The position numbers and the translations under genes were made by a program. Of a stretch of DNA of 64,000 bases, positions 25,862 to 33,781 are shown piece after piece; within the stretch, counting starts at the first letter, position 1; every line of letters starts with the position of its first letter. The notes beneath the pieces were generated by a model. The model did no database searches. It saw nothing but the letters and a program-made list of their open reading frames with translations, and was not told where the DNA came from. Origin of the DNA: a virus; the IMG/VR virus record IMGVR_UViG_3300005527_000040, positions 1-64,000 of that record. One strand, 5' to 3'.

Positions 25862-26987
25862 TCGGCTTTCAGACCAGGGGCGTTCGATTCTACAGCCGCC
25901 TCAGACTCAGCAGAACCGCTCCGCTACACGGTTTCCCGAAGGTGTGTTTGACCGCTTTAACCCGGGCGAGAAGGCTGTCTGGATCAACATCTCTCCCCTC
26001 CAGTCGTGGACCTTCATGGCCTACGACCCCGAGGCGGGTGAGGTAGTCCAGCAAAACAAGAGCTGGTTTCCCTACGTCAAGCACTACTACGCGCGCACCA
26101 AGCAGATGATGAACTGCTCGGCCGGTCCTAACCGCGACCAGCCGTGTTACGGGTGTGCGATCAACAAAGCGTTCTACCAGAAGATGGACGCGATTGAGCA
26201 GCGCACGGGTGTTCGCCCGAAGGATGAGTCCCCCATGAGCGCCCAAAAGTGCTTTGGGCTCGCCGTAACGATCATGGAGAACATCGTGTCCATGCCTGCC
26301 GTAGATAGAAACGGCGTGGCACGTAAGAACAAGGCCGGAGAGCCTATCTACGACTACATCCCTCAGCCGCTTCTCGGCACGGGCCCCACAAACCACGCCG
26401 TTTCGTTTGGCCGTCGGGCACACATGACCCTCGGCATCACGCATCTGCGCCAGCTTCTCGTATTCGACGAGGAGATGCGCAACTACTGTGGCAACTGCGC
26501 TGGCGCGATGAAGGCTAGCTCCATCGTCTGCCCTGATTGCGAGTCCACATACAACCTCCCAGACGCGGTAACTGGAGACGACCTCGTAGAGACCCGGGGT
26601 CGAGACTTCAACTGCAACGCCTGCGGCTACCGGGGCGTAATGCGTCCCACGCTAGAGTGTAAGTGCGGAGATCCCCGTGAGGGCAAGCTCACGGATTTCG
26701 ACGTTCGCATCAAGCGTGAGAAGCTTGGTGATAAGCAGTCTATGCTGAGCATCAAGGGAATCCGCCTCCCGAAGCTGGATAACCCGGAGATCCGAAAGAT
26801 GGTTGAGTCTCCGCTCGACCTCCCAAAGATCTTTGCTCCAAGCTCGCTGGAGGACCAGCAGCGTCGGCTCGGTGAGGTTGCCCGCGGGGTTGACCCGCGA
26901 AGCCACCACAAGGCGGCCAGCGCCGATACTGAGTCCTACGTGGACAGCAGTAACTCTGAAGACGAAGATCTTCCGTACTCACGCTAG
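25818..26987 (+). CDS. Zinc-containing putative single-stranded DNA-binding protein
   Basis: ATG 25818 lies inside the end of the primase gene after GAGAGAGG. The 389-residue product has an N-terminal basic, disordered section, then a region with aromatic and cysteine motifs (CSAGPNRDQPCYGC, about residues 97-112), two zinc-ribbon-like pairs (CGNC...CPDC near 220-240; CNAC...CKC near 257-280), and a strongly acidic C-terminal tail (SEDEDLPYSR). Zinc, plus an acidic tail, plus placement between primase and DNA polymerase fit a gp32-like SSB. No OB fold can be shown by eye, so the assignment rests largely on context. Confidence 0.6.
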   Translation: MSQMKHRAGFGSAGSRLSDQGRSILQPPQTQQNRSATRFPEGVFDRFNPGEKAVWINISPLQSWTFMAYDPEAGEVVQQNKSWFPYVKHYYARTKQMMNCSAGPNRDQPCYGCAINKAFYQKMDAIEQRTGVRPKDESPMSAQKCFGLAVTIMENIVSMPAVDRNGVARKNKAGEPIYDYIPQPLLGTGPTNHAVSFGRRAHMTLGITHLRQLLVFDEEMRNYCGNCAGAMKASSIVCPDCESTYNLPDAVTGDDLVETRGRDFNCNACGYRGVMRPTLECKCGDPREGKLTDFDVRIKREKLGDKQSMLSIKGIRLPKLDNPEIRKMVESPLDLPKIFAPSSLEDQQRRLGEVARGVDPRSHHKAASADTESYVDSSNSEDEDLPYSR

Positions 26988-26996
26988 AGGTAAACA

Positions 26997-29000
26997 ATGC
27001 CGCGACTCCGGCTACTTCCGCCTGTAGAGGCGGCGTATACGCCGGAAGAGGCTGCCCCGATTCTCAGGTATCTGATGAATCGGGGCGGCCCTGTCGCCAT
27101 CGACACAGAGACCACGGGACTTCAGATCATGAAGGACCGGGTACTCTATTGGTCGATGGCGACGGAGAGCCGTCGGTTCTTCTTCCCAGTAGAACTTCTT
27201 TACTACTTTGATCCGCTATTCCAGCGGCCAGATGTTACCTGGTATCTCGCCAACGCAAAGTACGACATGCACTTGCTCGCTAACATGGGTGTAACCCTGG
27301 TTGGCGACGTGTGGGACATCGTCGTGATGGACGCGATGGAGGACGACACCAGATCTCACGGCCTAAAAGAGCAGGCGTTCCTCGCTTACGGCGTGCGGTG
27401 GGGTGAGTTCAAAAACTTGTTTTTGGACAACAACGACCAGCAGCTAGACAAGATCACCCGGGCTGCGTTTCGGGAGATGAGCGTCGGGGACAAGCTAGAG
27501 TTTGTGTTTAGGGAATCCCCCGAGGTTGTAGAGAACTACGCCTCGTGTGACGCGTTTTTTACGTACATGCGGGCTGAGGATCTGCGGTCACAGCTGTCTA
27601 GCCAACCGCTGCCTACAGAAGTATGCGCGTCTTTTAGCTACCTGATCGACTATTTCCGCGTGATCGAGGTTCCACTGACGAAAGTCTTATGGGATATGGA
27701 GCGCGCAGGCTTCATGGTCGATATGGACTACGTGAAGTCCATCGACGGACCAATGCGAGACGGCGTTGCTGCTGCTGAAAAGAGGATTTACGAGGCGGCT
27801 GGGTACCGCATCAACCCAAGGTCTACAGATGATTTGCGGGAGATCCTGTTCAACAAAGACAAAGGCTTTGGGCTAAAGCCCATTAAGTACACGGCAAGCG
27901 ACGACCCCAAAGCAAGCACCGACGATAAATCGCTGGATCTACTTTCGCTGCGCGCCGGGGTAGGCACCCCGGCGCAGAAGTTTATCAACGCGGTCCAAGA
28001 CTACCGGCACATCGTCAAACTCCACGGCACCTACGTAAAGAACCTACACAAGCTTGTGTGGGGCAAGGGCGACAACGGCGACGGGCGTGTTCACTGCCGC
28101 ATCAACCAAGCTGGCGCCCGAACATCCCGACTGAGTTCTGCTGACCCAAACATGCAGAACATTCCAGCTAGAAACGACGAGTACAAGATCCGTGGGGTAT
28201 TTGTAGCGGATCCGGGCACCGACCTAGTTGACTTTGACTACCCCCAGATTGAGTTCCGGATTGCGGCATATCTAGCCGGGGAAGAGGCGATGATGGAGCC
28301 CATCCGCAAGGGGTGGGACATCCATAGTGCAAACGGCGGTCACATGTTCCGCAAGGATGGCGTGACCTACGAGGGCATCATGGAGGCTAGGCGCAAGAAG
28401 GACGCTAAGGAGCCTCTTACCGACCGGGACAGGATGCTTCTAAAGAAGCGGGACCACTCAAAGGAGATTGGTCTAGCAAACCTGTACGGCAAAGGGGCGC
28501 CCAAACTTGCGGCAGAACTCAAGATCACCCTAGAGGAGGCTGAGGAACTCCAAAACGATTTTGCACGCGCGTACCCGAATATTGCTGGGCAGATTAGGGA
28601 CATGAAGTCCTTTGCGCACGAGCATGAGTTCACCCACACGTGGCTCGGGCGTATCCGCCGGCTGTACCGGATCAATAACGAGCACAACCGGGGGCTTGTT
28701 GGTGCCGAAGAACGGCAGGCGTACAACACGCTAGTGCAGGGTACGGGCGCAGAGATGATCAAGCTGGCTATGCTTCGGATCGCCCATGACAAGCGATTTA
28801 AGGAACTAGGCGGCCGTCTAATCTTGACGGTTCACGATGAGCTTATTTCTAGGTGCCCCAAAGATACGTCTAAGGATCTGTTCAAGGTAAAGAAGGAGTT
28901 GATGTCGGAACCCTTTAAGTGGGGACCCATCAACATCGATCTGCCCGTACCCGTAGACCCGGACGGACAGATTGGGCATCGGTGGAGCGAGCTGAAGTAA
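26997..29000 (+). CDS. Family A DNA polymerase with 3'-5' exonuclease
   Basis: ATG 26997 follows AGAGGTAAACA. The 667-residue enzyme begins with a proofreading exonuclease domain (AIDTETTGL, D36 and E38; WYLANAKYDMHLL later) and lacks a 5'-3' exonuclease. Polymerase motif A is DFDYPQIEFR at about 412-421, motif B is RDHSKEIGLANLYG with K489 and L493, and motif C is VHDE with H613-D614-E615. L493 aligns with E. coli Pol I position 762, normally Phe or Tyr in most lytic phage enzymes. It is the replicative polymerase of the phage, encoded directly after the putative SSB. Confidence 0.96.
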   Translation: MPRLRLLPPVEAAYTPEEAAPILRYLMNRGGPVAIDTETTGLQIMKDRVLYWSMATESRRFFFPVELLYYFDPLFQRPDVTWYLANAKYDMHLLANMGVTLVGDVWDIVVMDAMEDDTRSHGLKEQAFLAYGVRWGEFKNLFLDNNDQQLDKITRAAFREMSVGDKLEFVFRESPEVVENYASCDAFFTYMRAEDLRSQLSSQPLPTEVCASFSYLIDYFRVIEVPLTKVLWDMERAGFMVDMDYVKSIDGPMRDGVAAAEKRIYEAAGYRINPRSTDDLREILFNKDKGFGLKPIKYTASDDPKASTDDKSLDLLSLRAGVGTPAQKFINAVQDYRHIVKLHGTYVKNLHKLVWGKGDNGDGRVHCRINQAGARTSRLSSADPNMQNIPARNDEYKIRGVFVADPGTDLVDFDYPQIEFRIAAYLAGEEAMMEPIRKGWDIHSANGGHMFRKDGVTYEGIMEARRKKDAKEPLTDRDRMLLKKRDHSKEIGLANLYGKGAPKLAAELKITLEEAEELQNDFARAYPNIAGQIRDMKSFAHEHEFTHTWLGRIRRLYRINNEHNRGLVGAEERQAYNTLVQGTGAEMIKLAMLRIAHDKRFKELGGRLILTVHDELISRCPKDTSKDLFKVKKELMSEPFKWGPINIDLPVPVDPDGQIGHRWSELK

Positions 29001-29009
29001 GGAGATCAA

Positions 29010-30254
29010 GTGGCTGCAAAGAAAAAGGCTCAACCGCAAAAGGTAGAGACCCGGATCTCTCCGGACCTACAAGTTGAAAAGCGTCAGCGCCTAGAGGCTG
29101 TCGTAAACCGCATTAACACGGAGATGAAGCGCACGGTTGTGAGGCTAGCCTCAGACACCTCGTCTTCTTACCTGCTCCGCCGCCCAACGGGGATTACTAG
29201 CCTCGATATTGCCCTCGCTGGAGGCATCCCGGCATCGGCCCCGGTGGTCATCGTCGGACCTGACAGCGCCGGAAAAGACTATCTACTGTGGCGCGTGTGC
29301 GCCGAGACACAGCGGATCTACGGCGAAGACTTTGCAATGGCCGTGTACCTGACCGAGTTCCGGGCAGACAAGCGGTATATGCGAGATTTCTGCGGGCTCA
29401 AGATCGCTATGAGCGACCAAGAGCTAGACGAGATCGATTCTGCTCGTCTAAACATGGGCCTTCCTCCGCTTACGCGAGAGGAGCGGGAGCACTACCAAGA
29501 GCAGGTGGGAAAGATCTTTCTCATCTACGGTGTAACCGCAGAAGAGGGATTCGACGCTATCATCGACCTGGTAGCCACAAACAGCTGCCAGATCGTTGCT
29601 GTAAACAGCATTGGATTCCTTCAGACGGAAGCTAAGGAAGATCAGGAGTCGTTCAAGGACTTTGCACAGCAGCGTAACGAGGCAATCCTGCTGTCAAAGT
29701 TTCTTCCCAAGCTGGCGATGACGCTAAACCGCGACCTGCCAAACGGGGAAAGAAACGAGACGTCCATCATCCTCATTAACCAGGTTCGGTCCAAGGACAA
29801 CGTACGGCCCATCCCCGGACGGCCCATGATGGACCGGGACAAGTATCGTCCTGCTGCCGAGGCCCATGCGCTGAAACACGGGAAAGCCCTAGAGCTGATG
29901 ATCCACAATGGAAAGAAGCTCTATGACGAGGATAACCAAGTTGTTCTCGGGCGAGAAAAGCAGTGGGAGTTCCTTAAGGGCAAGCTCGGGTTCCACGAAG
30001 GCAAGAAGGGTGTCTTCAGGTACTTCTTCGAGACCGGCGCTGATGTCATTGGCGATCTAATCGAGGTGTGCAAAAGCCTGGGTGTCTTTAGCGTCTCGGG
30101 CTCTTGGGTAGAGTACGAGCGGGACGGAGAGACTCAGTTTCGCTGTCAGGGGGACGCTAAGATCCGTACGTATCTCCGCGATCGGCCAGAAATGGTCGAT
30201 GAGCTTCGGCACGCCTGCTTCCAAAGGGCGGGGATCATCTACAAGCACCGGTAA
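29010..30254 (+). CDS. RecA/UvsX-like recombinase paralogue with altered Walker motifs
   Basis: GTG 29010 follows AAGGAG. The 414-residue protein has the RecA-fold layout: GITSLDIALAGGIP (about 61-74), the Walker A position GPDSAGKD (83-90), QIVAVNS (194-200), and an L2-adjacent ILINQVR (254-260). The Thr/Ser that should end Walker A is Asp90, and the Walker B Asp (RecA D144) is Asn199. Both are expected to cripple classical ATP hydrolysis. A RecA C-terminal-like domain and a basic C-terminus follow. It may be a structural strand-exchange factor, a mediator, or a divergent enzyme with another nucleotide chemistry. It is encoded directly after the DNA polymerase. Confidence 0.82.
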   Translation: MAAKKKAQPQKVETRISPDLQVEKRQRLEAVVNRINTEMKRTVVRLASDTSSSYLLRRPTGITSLDIALAGGIPASAPVVIVGPDSAGKDYLLWRVCAETQRIYGEDFAMAVYLTEFRADKRYMRDFCGLKIAMSDQELDEIDSARLNMGLPPLTREEREHYQEQVGKIFLIYGVTAEEGFDAIIDLVATNSCQIVAVNSIGFLQTEAKEDQESFKDFAQQRNEAILLSKFLPKLAMTLNRDLPNGERNETSIILINQVRSKDNVRPIPGRPMMDRDKYRPAAEAHALKHGKALELMIHNGKKLYDEDNQVVLGREKQWEFLKGKLGFHEGKKGVFRYFFETGADVIGDLIEVCKSLGVFSVSGSWVEYERDGETQFRCQGDAKIRTYLRDRPEMVDELRHACFQRAGIIYKHR

Positions 30255-30264
30255 CGCCTATCAG
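30250..30264 (+). promoter_or_regulatory. Candidate promoter element GGTAACG-CCTATCAG
   Basis: The sequence GGTAACGCCTATCAG lies between the RecA-like gene (its stop is inside the element) and the ATG at 30277. It matches, with small gaps, GGTCAACG...CTATCAG at 7323-7340 and 17891-17907. All three are 12-18 bases before a rightward start codon, which argues for a rightward promoter rather than the leftward sigma70-like reading. Confidence 0.4.
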
Positions 30265-30276
30265 GCCTGGCTATCC

Positions 30277-30795
30277 ATGACTATTACAAAGAAGAAATCG
30301 GCCAGCCAGGAACGCCGCGTAGCTCAGGAGCTAGGGGGTCGCCGCATCCCCCTCTCCGGAGCTGGAAGTGAGAAAGGCGACGGACGTGTAGCTCAACGGT
30401 ACGTAAGGACAGAGGACGGCGTAGAAGAAACCGTACGGCTTACCTTGCGGATCGAGAACAAGCTGACGAGCAAGCCTAGCTACACGCTCTCCTCGCAGGA
30501 CTGGGACAAGCTCTATCGGGCTGCTCAGTCCTGTGGGGAACACCCCCTGTTTCACATAGAGCTGTCTGTATCAGGAATCGGCTCAGTCCAGGTTGCTGTG
30601 ATCACAGAGCAACTTGCTTTAGAGCTAGGATTTTCTCCAGCAGTCTTGTGGGACAGAAAACCCGCAAAGTCGTTTTCCGTATCGTGGGAGCGGTGTCTCC
30701 AAGGACTCCCATATTCGCTACATCTACACGATCAGCACCGGCTGGTTGTCGCCGACTACCTAAAGGTGCGTAACGCGATACAGGAGATCCAGTGA
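30277..30795 (+). CDS. Hjc-like Holliday-junction resolvase-type nuclease (PD-(D/E)xK fold)
   Basis: The start is set at ATG 30277. An upstream in-frame ATG at 30199 would overlap the RecA-like gene by 56 bases. The 172-residue product has E12, the SGAGSEKGD stretch with D35, and RIENK with E60 and K62. This matches the E...D...ExK active site and the Ser/Gly-rich loop of archaeal-type Hjc resolvases. A basic N-terminus (TKKKSASQERR) may bind DNA. Placed next to a RecA-like gene and before two further nuclease genes, it probably resolves recombination or replication intermediates. It overlaps the next gene by four bases. Confidence 0.7.
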   Translation: MTITKKKSASQERRVAQELGGRRIPLSGAGSEKGDGRVAQRYVRTEDGVEETVRLTLRIENKLTSKPSYTLSSQDWDKLYRAAQSCGEHPLFHIELSVSGIGSVQVAVITEQLALELGFSPAVLWDRKPAKSFSVSWERCLQGLPYSLHLHDQHRLVVADYLKVRNAIQEIQ

Positions 30796-31598
30796 AAGAC
30801 GCAAGCACGGTGGCAGACGTTACGTCACTCAGTAAGGGTGACGTGTTTGACGTAGAGTCCGCCTACGTAGAAATGCTACGCAACAAGCCCCGCGACAACC
30901 GCCAGGGACACTTTCACCCGTCAGCTGTGGGGATGTGCGGGCGAAGAAACGTGTACGAGTACATCCGGGCCCCCGCGATTCAGACGATCGAGCCCGAAGA
31001 TTTAGAAGTGTTTGACATGGGCCATGCCGTTCACGGAATGATCCAGGACAAACTGGAGTCTATGGGCGCCTTCTTGCAGACTAAGGGCATCCAATACTCC
31101 TTTCGCCCCGAGGTACGGTTTGATCCACAAACCGATGTCTTGTACCAAGACCTGCACGTTGGTGGAACAACCGACGGCATCCTAGAGGTGTGGACGGATA
31201 CCTGGCGTCAGCGCGGAATCATTGAGATCAAGTCCATCAAGGACGAGAACTTCAAGAAGTTGCGTGGGCCCAAGGAAGACCACGTAATGCAGGCCCACAT
31301 CTACGCTAAGCGGTTTGACTGCCCGGTGATGTGGATCTGGTACTTCAACAAGGATACGTCAGAGCGCAAGGTGTACACCGTCCTATTCCAGAAGGACATC
31401 CTACAAAAGGCGGTTGCTAGGTACGCGGGCTGGCTAGAGCACGCCGACAACGGAACTCTGCCAGAGCGAGAAGAAAGCTTCTACATCTGTCCTCGGTGCG
31501 AGTACCGAGAGGTGTGTAAGCCCGCTTCTCTAGCAAAGATCCGGAGCCGACTGTCTGACCCCTCGTCTTCAAACCTTCGCCGGATTGTGGAGGAGTGA
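30792..31598 (+). CDS. Cas4/RecB-like exonuclease with iron-sulfur cysteine set
   Basis: The start is GTG 30792. The 268-residue protein shows H81, D128 (GGTTDGI) and E145/K147 (IIEIKS), the PD-(D/E)xK exonuclease signature with a QAHIYAKRF motif near 167 as in the RecB/Cas4 QxxxY position. C49 together with C233, C236 and C242 reproduces the split cysteine set that binds 4Fe-4S in Cas4 and AddB. Such enzymes process DNA ends for recombination. No Cas1/Cas2 or CRISPR array is present, so a phage recombination exonuclease is favoured over a CRISPR role. It overlaps neighbours on both sides. Confidence 0.85.
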   Translation: MKDASTVADVTSLSKGDVFDVESAYVEMLRNKPRDNRQGHFHPSAVGMCGRRNVYEYIRAPAIQTIEPEDLEVFDMGHAVHGMIQDKLESMGAFLQTKGIQYSFRPEVRFDPQTDVLYQDLHVGGTTDGILEVWTDTWRQRGIIEIKSIKDENFKKLRGPKEDHVMQAHIYAKRFDCPVMWIWYFNKDTSERKVYTVLFQKDILQKAVARYAGWLEHADNGTLPEREESFYICPRCEYREVCKPASLAKIRSRLSDPSSSNLRRIVEE

Positions 31599-32209
31599 TG
31601 GCCCTAGACCTAACAAGAGCCGCTATTCTTCCCAAAGGGTCTGACGAACGCTACCAATCCGCGTTCGAGATCATTGAGCAAGTTCGAGAGCAAATGCGGG
31701 ATGAGCTTGGGTTAGAAGAGTACCCAAAACCCGAGTCGCAGCCTCGCCCGCTAGCCGATATTCAAAACATTGAAAGTCTCCCAAACGCGGAGTTGGGAGG
31801 ACTGTACGCCCACTACGTGGCCTACGCGCAGTTTGTAGGGGCAAAGCTGGCCGAGACTGAGGCTGCCTACAGGATTGCCACAAACGTTCTTAAACAGATC
31901 GTTGCGGAGATCCAGTCAAAGCTGTTTGCGCAAGAAGTACCAAAATCAGAGATCTCGTCCCGTGTGCGGGAAGACGGCCTCTACAAGAAGTTCGACACCG
32001 AGCTAGTTAAGCTCTACGCCACCAAGACCATCCTTACTGCACACCATAAGGCGTATGACAAACAGGCTGCGGCGCTGTCTCGGATTATTGCGCTGAGGGA
32101 ACTAGAGTTCCAGCAGACCTTTCGAGAAGGCGGGATCTCAGGCAACGCAAAGAAAGCTAGGCGTCGTCTGGATATGCCAAGCGACTTTAGGCGGGGCACG
32201 GATGAGTGA
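31598..32209 (+). CDS. Helical protein of unknown function, recombination cluster
   Basis: ATG 31598 is preferred to the GTG at 31595, which lies directly on the GGAGGA site; the A of the ATG is shared with the previous stop. The 203-residue product is almost entirely helical, with coiled-coil-like segments (LAETEAAYRIATNVLKQIVAEIQ, KAYDKQAAALSRIIALRELEF) and a basic C-terminus (NAKKARRRLD). It lies between two nuclease genes and could be a recombination mediator or nuclease partner. No family is recognised. Confidence 0.75.
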   Translation: MALDLTRAAILPKGSDERYQSAFEIIEQVREQMRDELGLEEYPKPESQPRPLADIQNIESLPNAELGGLYAHYVAYAQFVGAKLAETEAAYRIATNVLKQIVAEIQSKLFAQEVPKSEISSRVREDGLYKKFDTELVKLYATKTILTAHHKAYDKQAAALSRIIALRELEFQQTFREGGISGNAKKARRRLDMPSDFRRGTDE

Positions 32210-32669
32210 AGTGGCGTCGTTTAGGGTTGTCCTTCGGGACCCCCCTCCTCCCAGCATTAACCACATGTACTTCAACGGTTCCCATGGGCGCGTCCTAACA
32301 AAAGAGGGACGCGCCTTTAAAGACGCCTTGAAGGACGCGGTTGTACAAGCAATCGCGCACAAACCTTGGAAGGAAGCGGTAGACGAGATCTACGAGCGGG
32401 GCGGCTACGTAGTGATGACTATGCAGATCTACCGCGGAGACATGTACAACAAGTCTTGGAGGCCCGGATCTAAGACTCCCTCAGGAGCACTAAGATCCCC
32501 CTATCAGAAGTTGGATGCAACCAACTATGCCAAGATCATTGAAGATGCCGTGGTGCTCGGCACCGGCATCGACGACAGCGCTCACCTTGAAGTTACGGTG
32601 GGAAAGTCGCACGACCCGGCAGATCCACGGATCGAGGTTTACTACTACGTTTACCCAAAGCCAGGGTGA
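32202..32669 (+). CDS. RusA-like Holliday-junction resolvase
   Basis: ATG 32202 overlaps the preceding gene by eight bases. The 155-residue product has the RusA start (PPPPSINHMYF), then KLDATNYAKIIEDAV near residues 102-116 and GIDDSAH near 122. The three catalytic aspartates of RusA (70, 72 and 91 in E. coli) correspond to D of LDATN, a Thr in place of D72, and DD of GIDD. A further acidic pair (ED) lies between them. RusA dimers cut four-way junctions. Loss of the second Asp makes activity uncertain, and a second resolvase gene (30277) lies nearby. Confidence 0.75.
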   Translation: MSEVASFRVVLRDPPPPSINHMYFNGSHGRVLTKEGRAFKDALKDAVVQAIAHKPWKEAVDEIYERGGYVVMTMQIYRGDMYNKSWRPGSKTPSGALRSPYQKLDATNYAKIIEDAVVLGTGIDDSAHLEVTVGKSHDPADPRIEVYYYVYPKPG

Positions 32670-32671
32670 CA

Positions 32672-32896
32672 ATGTCTAGCGAGCTAATCCCCTTCAAAGA
32701 CGACACGGGGGATCCTCGCTTTGCCGCTTGCTACGCACGGGGAAGTGTGTTCCGGCGAGAGGGGCGGTTTCTTCGCGTGGAACGTGGAATGAGAACTATC
32801 GTTCCACGCGCGCTTTGTATGGACACGCACTTCAAAGAGCGGTGCAAAGTCTGTCCTAGTTACACCCAAACAATCGTGTTTAAGCCGGTGGGATGA
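32672..32896 (+). CDS. Small Cys-containing protein, 74 residues
   Basis: ATG 32672 is chosen over an in-frame GTG at 32666. AGGGTG lies a few bases upstream. The C-terminal part contains three cysteines (C-x8-C-x2-C around ALCMDTHFKERCKVC), enough for a partial zinc site with a nearby histidine. The N-terminal half is charged. It lies after RusA and overlaps the next gene by four bases. Unknown function. Confidence 0.6.
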   Translation: MSSELIPFKDDTGDPRFAACYARGSVFRREGRFLRVERGMRTIVPRALCMDTHFKERCKVCPSYTQTIVFKPVG

Positions 32897-33231
32897 TGTC
32901 CATCCTAGACAATATGAACATGACGGAGCTAGTAGCACTAGCTCAAGAAACCAACGTAGAGGCTCACCGGGGCCTAAGTCGAGAGGCTCTTGTAGAGCTA
33001 CTGACTGACCGGTACACCGGCACCCTTCCAGAGAGACCCGTTAACAAGTACAGGCTCCGGATCATGGAGTTTGTTTTAGACCACTGGGAGCAGGTAAAGC
33101 CGATGCTTACCTGCCCAGCCCGTAGTGGCGATTCAAGAGCCTGCTTCAACTGCACAGACGTGCAAGTTGTTGAGTGCGTTTCAACCAACCGCGACAACCT
33201 GTTCCCCAAATCACACGGAGAAAGCAAATGA
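32893..33231 (+). CDS. Small protein with SAP/Rho-N-like N-terminus and Cys cluster
   Basis: ATG 32893 (a second ATG follows at 32896) overlaps the previous stop. The first 45 residues (MTELVALAQETNVEAHRGLSREALVELL) resemble the helix-turn-helix of SAP or Rho N-terminal domains that bind nucleic acid. The C-terminal half holds C, C, C and C (TCPARSGDSRACFNC...VVEC), a possible zinc site. The next two genes also carry short helix-pair segments of this kind, suggesting a series of related DNA-binding accessories. The assignment is by pattern only. Confidence 0.65.
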   Translation: MMSILDNMNMTELVALAQETNVEAHRGLSREALVELLTDRYTGTLPERPVNKYRLRIMEFVLDHWEQVKPMLTCPARSGDSRACFNCTDVQVVECVSTNRDNLFPKSHGESK

Positions 33232-33770
33232 GCCAGACCCTTCCCGATAAGTACCGCGTTCGCACCCGGGCCGAGCTTGAGGAGCTTGCCGCATCGGCAG
33301 AACCGACCAAGCGCGGCGTCCTGGGTGCTCTGCTTCGAGAGCTTGGGTTTGACCCCAACGCGATCCTTGAGCTTAAGAGCAAGGAGCGGGTAGAGCTGAT
33401 CCTGAAGACGCAGGAGGAGCGCGGTGGTAGCGCTCCTGCCCCGGTGGCCGCTCCCAAGGATGAAGCGCCGAAGGGTAAGGCTTCTCCGGCTGCGGCAGCT
33501 ACTCCCACGAAGGAGAAGGCTTCACCGCCGGCAGCCGCCCCGGTTGACGCTCCTCCTGCCCCCGCTGCTCTGGAGAAGAAGATCTCGGAGTTGCAGGCGG
33601 TTGTTCTGGAGCAGGGCAAGGCACTGGCCAAGATGGCTCAGTACCTTCAGGACGCCCACTACCTCATCCGCTTGGTCGTGGCCAGCAACAGCGACACCAA
33701 CGCTAACGCCAAGGACCCCGAGATCCGGGAGATGCTCTACGGCAAGCTGAGCGACTCGGGAAAAGGCTGA
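33228..33770 (+). CDS. Coiled-coil protein with SAP-like helix pair and Pro/Ala linker
   Basis: ATG 33228 overlaps the previous stop, after GGAGAAAG. An in-frame ATG at 33174 would sit deep inside the previous gene. The 180-residue product has an N-terminal helix pair (LEELAASAEPTKRGVLGALLRELGFD), a Pro/Ala/Lys linker at about 65-110, then a coiled coil (LEKKISELQAVVLEQGKALAKMAQYL). Near its end, in frame, lies G GGA AAA (33758-33764), a canonical -1 slippery heptamer, immediately before the stop. The -1 frame stays open for 76 further codons. Function unknown, perhaps a scaffold for replication proteins. Confidence 0.75.
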   Translation: MSQTLPDKYRVRTRAELEELAASAEPTKRGVLGALLRELGFDPNAILELKSKERVELILKTQEERGGSAPAPVAAPKDEAPKGKASPAAAATPTKEKASPPAAAPVDAPPAPAALEKKISELQAVVLEQGKALAKMAQYLQDAHYLIRLVVASNSDTNANAKDPEIREMLYGKLSDSGKG

Positions 33771-33781
33771 CGGAGGACGTC

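Noticed and set aside
30792-31598. Cas4-like gene as evidence of a CRISPR system
   Set aside because: No repeat array, Cas1, Cas2 or effector is present; phage recombination exonucleases share the same iron-sulfur/PD-(D/E)xK layout.
33424-33750. Arg/Pro/Leu-rich plus-strand frame inside the 33228 gene
   Set aside because: It is the alternate frame of the GC-rich Pro/Ala linker of the real coiled-coil protein, with typical shadow composition.
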